Position numbers and translations under genes: made by a program. Shown piece after piece: positions 59,900-64,000 of a stretch of 64,000 nt of DNA. Under the pieces are notes generated by a model. That model was given only the letters and a program-made list of their open reading frames with translations, did not search any database and was not told the DNA's origin. The stretch comes from Actinobacillus succinogenes 130Z. GTDB taxonomy: Bacteria > Pseudomonadota > Gammaproteobacteria > Enterobacterales > Pasteurellaceae. Each line of letters begins with the position of its first letter. The stretch's first letter is position 1. The stretch covers positions 1,364,001 through 1,428,000 of the forward strand of contig NC_009655.1 in assembly GCF_000017245.1 (NCBI RefSeq). Reading direction: 5' to 3'.

Positions 59900-61045
59900 A
59901 TGCAACGACATGACGGATTTGTATCTGCGCTAAATTCGGTATCCCGTCGGGATTTCATGAAATTATGTACCGCACTTGCGGCGACAATGGGGTTAAGTTC
60001 AAAAGCGGGTGCTGAAATGACTAACGCACTCACGAATCCGCAACGTCCGCCGGTTATTTGGATTGGCGCACAGGAATGTACGGGTTGTACCGAGTCCCTT
60101 CTTCGAGCCACTCATCCGACTATCGAGAATCTGGTTCTTGATGTTATTTCATTGGAATACCATGAAGTACTATCCGCCGCATTTGGCGAACAAGCGGAAG
60201 AAAACAAACACCGAGCACTAGAACAATATAAAGGAAAATATATTTTGGTCGTGGACGGTTCCATTCCTGTTAAAGACGGTGGAATCTATTGTATGGTTGC
60301 CGGAAAACCTATCATCGAACACATCAAAGAGGCCGCAAAACATGCGGCGGCAGTCATTGCTATCGGTTCCTGTTCTGCTTGGGGCGGTGTACCTTCCAGC
60401 GGCGGAAATCCGACGGGCGCCACCAGTTTATCCGGCGTATTACCGGGTGTACCGGTGATTAATATTCCGGGCTGTCCGCCGAATCCGCATAATTTTCTGG
60501 CAACCGTGGCCTATATTATAACCTATAAAAAATTACCTGAAACGGACAAATTAAATCGTCCTTTATTTGCTTATGATCGGCTTATTCACGAAAACTGTTA
60601 TCGTCGTCCGCACTTTGACGCAGGGCGTTTTGCTAAAGAGTACGGCGACTACGGTCATCGTCACGGCTGGTGTCTGTATCATCTCGGCTGTAAAGGCCCG
60701 GAAACTTACGGTAACTGCTCAAGCCTGGATTTTTGCGATGTAGGCGGTAATAACTGGCCGGTGGGAATAGGTCATCCTTGTTATGGTTGTAATGAAAAAG
60801 GTATAGGTTTTACCAAAGGTATTTTTGAACTGTCTTCGGTTGAAAATCCGACGCCTCGTGTAAATAAACCCGATGTGGGCAATCAAGAGGGTAATACGGC
60901 TTCTATGACGGCAGTCGCGTTATTAGGCGGTGCCGCTGCGATTTTAGCCGGCGTGAGTGTGGTGACGTTAAAAGAGTTGAGTAATCAGCGTAAAGCTAAA
61001 GCCCGTGGGCATGAAGAACAACGAAAAAACGCTAAACATGAATAA
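59900..61045 (+). CDS. hybO: hydrogenase-2 small subunit
   Basis: 381 residues. Tat signal SRRDFMKLCTALAATMGL. Cysteines for three Fe-S clusters: GAQECTGCTESLLRATHP, GSCSAWGG, PGCPPNPHNF, ENCYRRPHFDAG, CLYHLGCKGPETYGNCSS, HPCYGCNEKG. C-terminal membrane anchor (MTAVALLGGAAAILAGVSVV). Passes electrons from the NiFe site of HybC to HybA. First gene of the hyb operon; AGGAG before the ATG. Confidence 0.96.
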   Translation: MQRHDGFVSALNSVSRRDFMKLCTALAATMGLSSKAGAEMTNALTNPQRPPVIWIGAQECTGCTESLLRATHPTIENLVLDVISLEYHEVLSAAFGEQAEENKHRALEQYKGKYILVVDGSIPVKDGGIYCMVAGKPIIEHIKEAAKHAAAVIAIGSCSAWGGVPSSGGNPTGATSLSGVLPGVPVINIPGCPPNPHNFLATVAYIITYKKLPETDKLNRPLFAYDRLIHENCYRRPHFDAGRFAKEYGDYGHRHGWCLYHLGCKGPETYGNCSSLDFCDVGGNNWPVGIGHPCYGCNEKGIGFTKGIFELSSVENPTPRVNKPDVGNQEGNTASMTAVALLGGAAAILAGVSVVTLKELSNQRKAKARGHEEQRKNAKHE

Positions 61046-61064
61046 AAACCAAGCAGGTAGAAAA

Positions 61065-62057
61065 ATGAATAGACGTAAATTTATAAAAAACAGCTTGCTT
61101 GGCGGAATAGGGGCTTCAATTCCCGTTGTGAACGTTCAGGCGGCTGAAATACCTGAAAGCAAGGTAATTCCCAATGCGTTGGGTATGCTTTACGACGCTA
61201 CGCTTTGTATCGGTTGCCAGGCTTGCGTGGCGGAATGCCAAAAGATTAACGGTACGGCAGTTAATCCCGATGGCGAACAGCAGTGGTCTAATAACGACAA
61301 ATTATCACCGTTTACCCGTAATGTAATCCAGATTTGGTCTGGCGGTGACGGTTCGCAGAAAGATAAAGCGGAAAACGGTTACTCCTACATTAAAAAGCAA
61401 TGTATGCATTGCGTAGAACCGAACTGCGTCAGCGTTTGCCCGGTTCAGGCGCTGACCAAAAATCCGATTACCGGCATTGTACAGTATGATCCGGATATTT
61501 GCACAGGGTGTCGTTACTGTATGGTGGCTTGCCCGTTTACCGTACCTCAATATGATTACAATAATCCGTTGGGCGAAATCAGCAAATGTGAATTATGCAA
61601 CCAAAAAGGCGTAGAACGTATTGATCAGGGAAAACTGCCGGGATGCTGCAATGTTTGTCCGACAGGTGCGGTAATTTTCGGTTCCCGAGAGGATTTATTG
61701 GCGGAAGCTAAACGCCGACTATCTTTGAAAGCGGGTGAAAAATACGGTTATCCGCGTCAGCATATTCACAGTCAAGATAAAAACACAACGGTCGTGCCGG
61801 AATATGTTCGGCATGTGTATGGCGAATTTGAAGGCGGCGGTACTCAAGTTTTGGTTATCAGCGGCGTTCCGCAGGAAAATTTGGGACTGCCGGCGTTGGA
61901 TAATGAAGCCACCGGTACGCGAGCCGCTCATTTACAGCATACTCTTTATCGCGGTATGGTGTTGCCGTTGGCGGCATTAGCCGGATTGACATTTGTTACC
62001 TATCGCAATATGAGGGGAGAACATAAAGAAAAACACAAGGGGGCGCGTCATGAATAA
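61065..62057 (+). CDS. hybA: hydrogenase-2 Fe-S electron carrier HybA
   Basis: 330 residues from the ATG at 61065 (AGGTAG upstream; E. coli HybA begins the same, MNRRxFIK); ATG 61038 is also possible. Tat signal NRRKFIKNSLLGG, [4Fe-4S] motifs CIGCQACVAECQ, CMHCVEPNCVSVCP, CTGCRYCMVACPF and CELCNQKGVERIDQGKLPGC. C-terminal membrane helix. Links HybO to HybB. Confidence 0.95.
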   Translation: MNRRKFIKNSLLGGIGASIPVVNVQAAEIPESKVIPNALGMLYDATLCIGCQACVAECQKINGTAVNPDGEQQWSNNDKLSPFTRNVIQIWSGGDGSQKDKAENGYSYIKKQCMHCVEPNCVSVCPVQALTKNPITGIVQYDPDICTGCRYCMVACPFTVPQYDYNNPLGEISKCELCNQKGVERIDQGKLPGCCNVCPTGAVIFGSREDLLAEAKRRLSLKAGEKYGYPRQHIHSQDKNTTVVPEYVRHVYGEFEGGGTQVLVISGVPQENLGLPALDNEATGTRAAHLQHTLYRGMVLPLAALAGLTFVTYRNMRGEHKEKHKGARHE

Positions 62058-63261
62058 TGTTCGTCCTGTCGGTGGAAAATTAATTACGGCATCAATCCTC
62101 TTTTTTTCTCCGTTGGCATTAATTTGTTTGATACTTATCGTAAAACGGATGTTTTTCGGTATCGGCTCGGTAACGGCACTAAATGGCGGGTATCCTTGGG
62201 GCTTATGGATTGCTTTCGACCTGCTTGTAGGAACCGGTTTTGCTTGTGGCGGTTGGGCTTTAGCCTGGGCCGTTTATATTTTCAATAAAGGGAAATATCA
62301 TGCGCTCGTTCGTCCGGCATTACTTGCCAGCTTATTCGGTTACAGTCTGGGCGGTTTTTCTATCACTATCGATATGGGGCGTTACTGGCACTTACCGTAT
62401 TTTTATTTGCCGGGACAATTTAATACCAATTCCGTTTTGTTTGAAACTGCGGTCTGTATGACAATTTATATTCTGGTCGTGACACTTGAATTCGCACCCG
62501 TTTGGCTAGGTTTCTTCGGCTTCAAAAAATTGTTTAATAAGTTGAATAAAATCATGTTTTTCGTGATTGCCCTTGGAGCGTTATTGCCGATGATGCACCA
62601 GTCTTCGATGGGCTCGTTGATGATCGTTGCCGGACATAAAGTTCATCCCGCTTGGCAAAGTTATGAAATGTTGCCGATATTCTCTTTGCTGACGGCATTT
62701 ATTATGGGATTTTCCATTGTGATTTTCGAGGGGTCTTTGGTTCGCGCAGGTTTGGCCGGTAAAACGCCGGACGAACGTCATCTGTTTACCAAACTGGCTC
62801 GTGTAAGTGCGGTTTTAATTGCGGTATTTTTACTTTGTCGCTTCGGAGAACTGATTTATCACCGCAAACTGCAATATGTCATCGGATTATTTAAATTCGA
62901 AGCCTGGATGTTTTGGGCGGAAGTCTGGTTAATGACTTTACCGCTACTGACCTTGTTTCTCGGGGAAAAACGCTCCGACGGACGTTGGTTATTCGTTTCC
63001 GCATTGAGTATGTTGCTGGGTGCAGCCTTATGGCGTATGGATTATTCATTAATCATGTACGATCCGGGTAACGGTTATAAATACTTCCCGTCAGCACAGG
63101 AATTATTAATTTCAATCGGTTTCGTGTCTATTGAAATTTGTGCATATATTTTAATTATCCGTCTGTTCCCGGTGCTTCCGGTATTAAAAGAAGCAAGAAA
63201 AGAAAAATCACAACAGGCTATGGCACAAAAAATCGCACGTAGCGAACAATTAAGCCGCTAA
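62050..63261 (+). CDS. hybB: hydrogenase-2 integral membrane subunit HybB (NrfD family)
   Basis: 403 residues with about ten membrane segments (ILFFSPLALICLILIVKRMF, GTGFACGGWALAWAVYIFNK, FLGEKRSDGRWLFVSALSML). NrfD/PsrC family. Transfers electrons between HybA and menaquinone, probably with proton movement. Overlaps hybA by eight bases. Confidence 0.95.
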   Translation: MNNVRPVGGKLITASILFFSPLALICLILIVKRMFFGIGSVTALNGGYPWGLWIAFDLLVGTGFACGGWALAWAVYIFNKGKYHALVRPALLASLFGYSLGGFSITIDMGRYWHLPYFYLPGQFNTNSVLFETAVCMTIYILVVTLEFAPVWLGFFGFKKLFNKLNKIMFFVIALGALLPMMHQSSMGSLMIVAGHKVHPAWQSYEMLPIFSLLTAFIMGFSIVIFEGSLVRAGLAGKTPDERHLFTKLARVSAVLIAVFLLCRFGELIYHRKLQYVIGLFKFEAWMFWAEVWLMTLPLLTLFLGEKRSDGRWLFVSALSMLLGAALWRMDYSLIMYDPGNGYKYFPSAQELLISIGFVSIEICAYILIIRLFPVLPVLKEARKEKSQQAMAQKIARSEQLSR

Positions 63262-63276
63262 TAAGAGAATATAAAA

Positions 63277-64000
63277 ATGAGTGAGAAAAAACGTATTACT
63301 ATTGACCCTATTACCCGCATTGAAGGGCATTTACGCATTGGCTGCGAAATTGAAAACGGAGTCGTGACTAATGCCTGGTCGACAGGAACCATGTGGCGCG
63401 GGATGGAAAATATCGTAAAAGGCGCGGATCCCCGTGATGCATGGATGATTATGCAGCGAATCTGCGGGGTATGTACCACGGTGCACGCCATTGTAAGCGT
63501 GCGGGCGGTAGAAGACGCTATCGGCGCTAAAGTGCCGGTAAATGCCCAATATATCCGTAACATGATTTTAGCGGCGCACAATATTCACGATCATATCGTA
63601 CATTTTTACCAACTTTCGGCTATGGACTGGGTGGATATTACCGCCGCATTGAAGGCGGATCCGGCGAAAGCCAATGAAATGCTGAAAGGCGTTTCGACCT
63701 GGTCGCTGAACAGCGAAAACGAATTCCGCAACGTACAGAAGAAAATTCAAAAATTGGTGGATAGCGGACAATTAGGTATCTTTGCCAACGGTTATTTCGG
63801 GCATCCGGCAATGAAACTGCCGCCGGAAGTAAACCTTATCGCCGTTGCGCATTATCTACAGGCATTGGAATGTCAGCGAGATGCAAACCGCGTAGTGGCA
63901 TTATTGGGCGGAAAAACGCCGCATATTCAAAACCTGGCGATTGGCGGGGTTGCTAATCCGATTAATATGGATTCTGCCGCCGTATTGAATATGGAACGTT
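63277..64000 (+). CDS. hybC: hydrogenase-2 large subunit HybC, partial
   Basis: The first 241 residues; continues past the right edge. DPITRIEGHLRIGCEIENGV and the N-terminal nickel-binding motif RICGVCTTVHAIVSVRAVED (C-x-x-C of the L1 motif) identify the NiFe large subunit, which oxidises H2 in the periplasm. Follows hybB by 15 bases. Confidence 0.96.
   Translation, partial: MSEKKRITIDPITRIEGHLRIGCEIENGVVTNAWSTGTMWRGMENIVKGADPRDAWMIMQRICGVCTTVHAIVSVRAVEDAIGAKVPVNAQYIRNMILAAHNIHDHIVHFYQLSAMDWVDITAALKADPAKANEMLKGVSTWSLNSENEFRNVQKKIQKLVDSGQLGIFANGYFGHPAMKLPPEVNLIAVAHYLQALECQRDANRVVALLGGKTPHIQNLAIGGVANPINMDSAAVLNMER

Overview
This window comes from a gammaproteobacterium of the family Pasteurellaceae, in the group that uses the 9-base uptake signal AAGTGCGGT. 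That core recurs throughout host and phage DNA and is often built into terminators as an inverted pair. The gene set (fdo formate dehydrogenase with selenocysteine, hyb hydrogenase-2, split trpE/trpG/trpD/trpCF, tmRNA tag ANDEQYALAA, a TPP riboswitch) fits a capnophilic, respiring member such as Basfia (Mannheimia) succiniciproducens, Actinobacillus succinogenes or a close relative. I cannot fix the species from sequence alone.

Bases 1 to about 38,650 are most of a lambda-like/HK97-like temperate siphophage. Its left end lies outside the window; its right end abuts the 3' end of ssrA (tmRNA). From the left: a leftward early operon (DEDD exonuclease, small membrane peptides, an odd tRNA-Lys, unknown genes) driven by a PL-type promoter with ATAAG-N4-CTTAT operators and a boxA-like leader; two back-to-back toxin-antitoxin modules where lambda has rex; the cI repressor; a right operator/promoter sharing the same operator; cro, a CII-like gene, an O/P-type replication region with iterons inside the O gene and a frame break in it; an adenine methyltransferase, DUF1367, DUF1364, RusA and an antiterminator Q-like gene.

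From 10.6 to 14.6 kb lies an AT-rich accessory block: a coiled-coil protein, a membrane-anchored DUF4041/GIY-YIG nuclease resembling the anti-phage protein SNIPE, a C4-type antisense RNA in front of an antirepressor gene, the late promoter with its early terminator, an antisense-strand gene of unknown function and a tRNA-like sequence. The late operon follows: lambda-S-like dual-start holin, muralytic enzyme, nested spanins, HNH protein, likely cos, terminases, portal, protease, capsid, connectors, tail tube, frameshifted tail chaperone, a promoter-gene-terminator cassette, tape measure, tail-tip genes L/K/I/J, a lipoprotein and tail accessory genes. It contains several intrinsic terminators, so it needs processive antitermination. 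The integrase (minus strand) closes the element beside ssrA.

From 38.66 kb onward is host chromosome: ssrA, a DUF440 protein, a YbhA-type phosphatase, the fdoG(Sec)-fdxH-fdoI-fdhE operon with divergent fdhD, an orphan AfuA/FbpA-like binding protein under a TPP riboswitch, uvrD, a TrpR-controlled trpE-trpG-trpD-trpCF operon, a yadGH-type ABC exporter, sohB, an OmpA/SmpA-type lipoprotein and the start of the hybOABC operon, preceded by a good FNR box. Formate dehydrogenase-O and hydrogenase-2 feed electrons from formate and hydrogen into the quinone pool, consistent with anaerobic fumarate or nitrate respiration.
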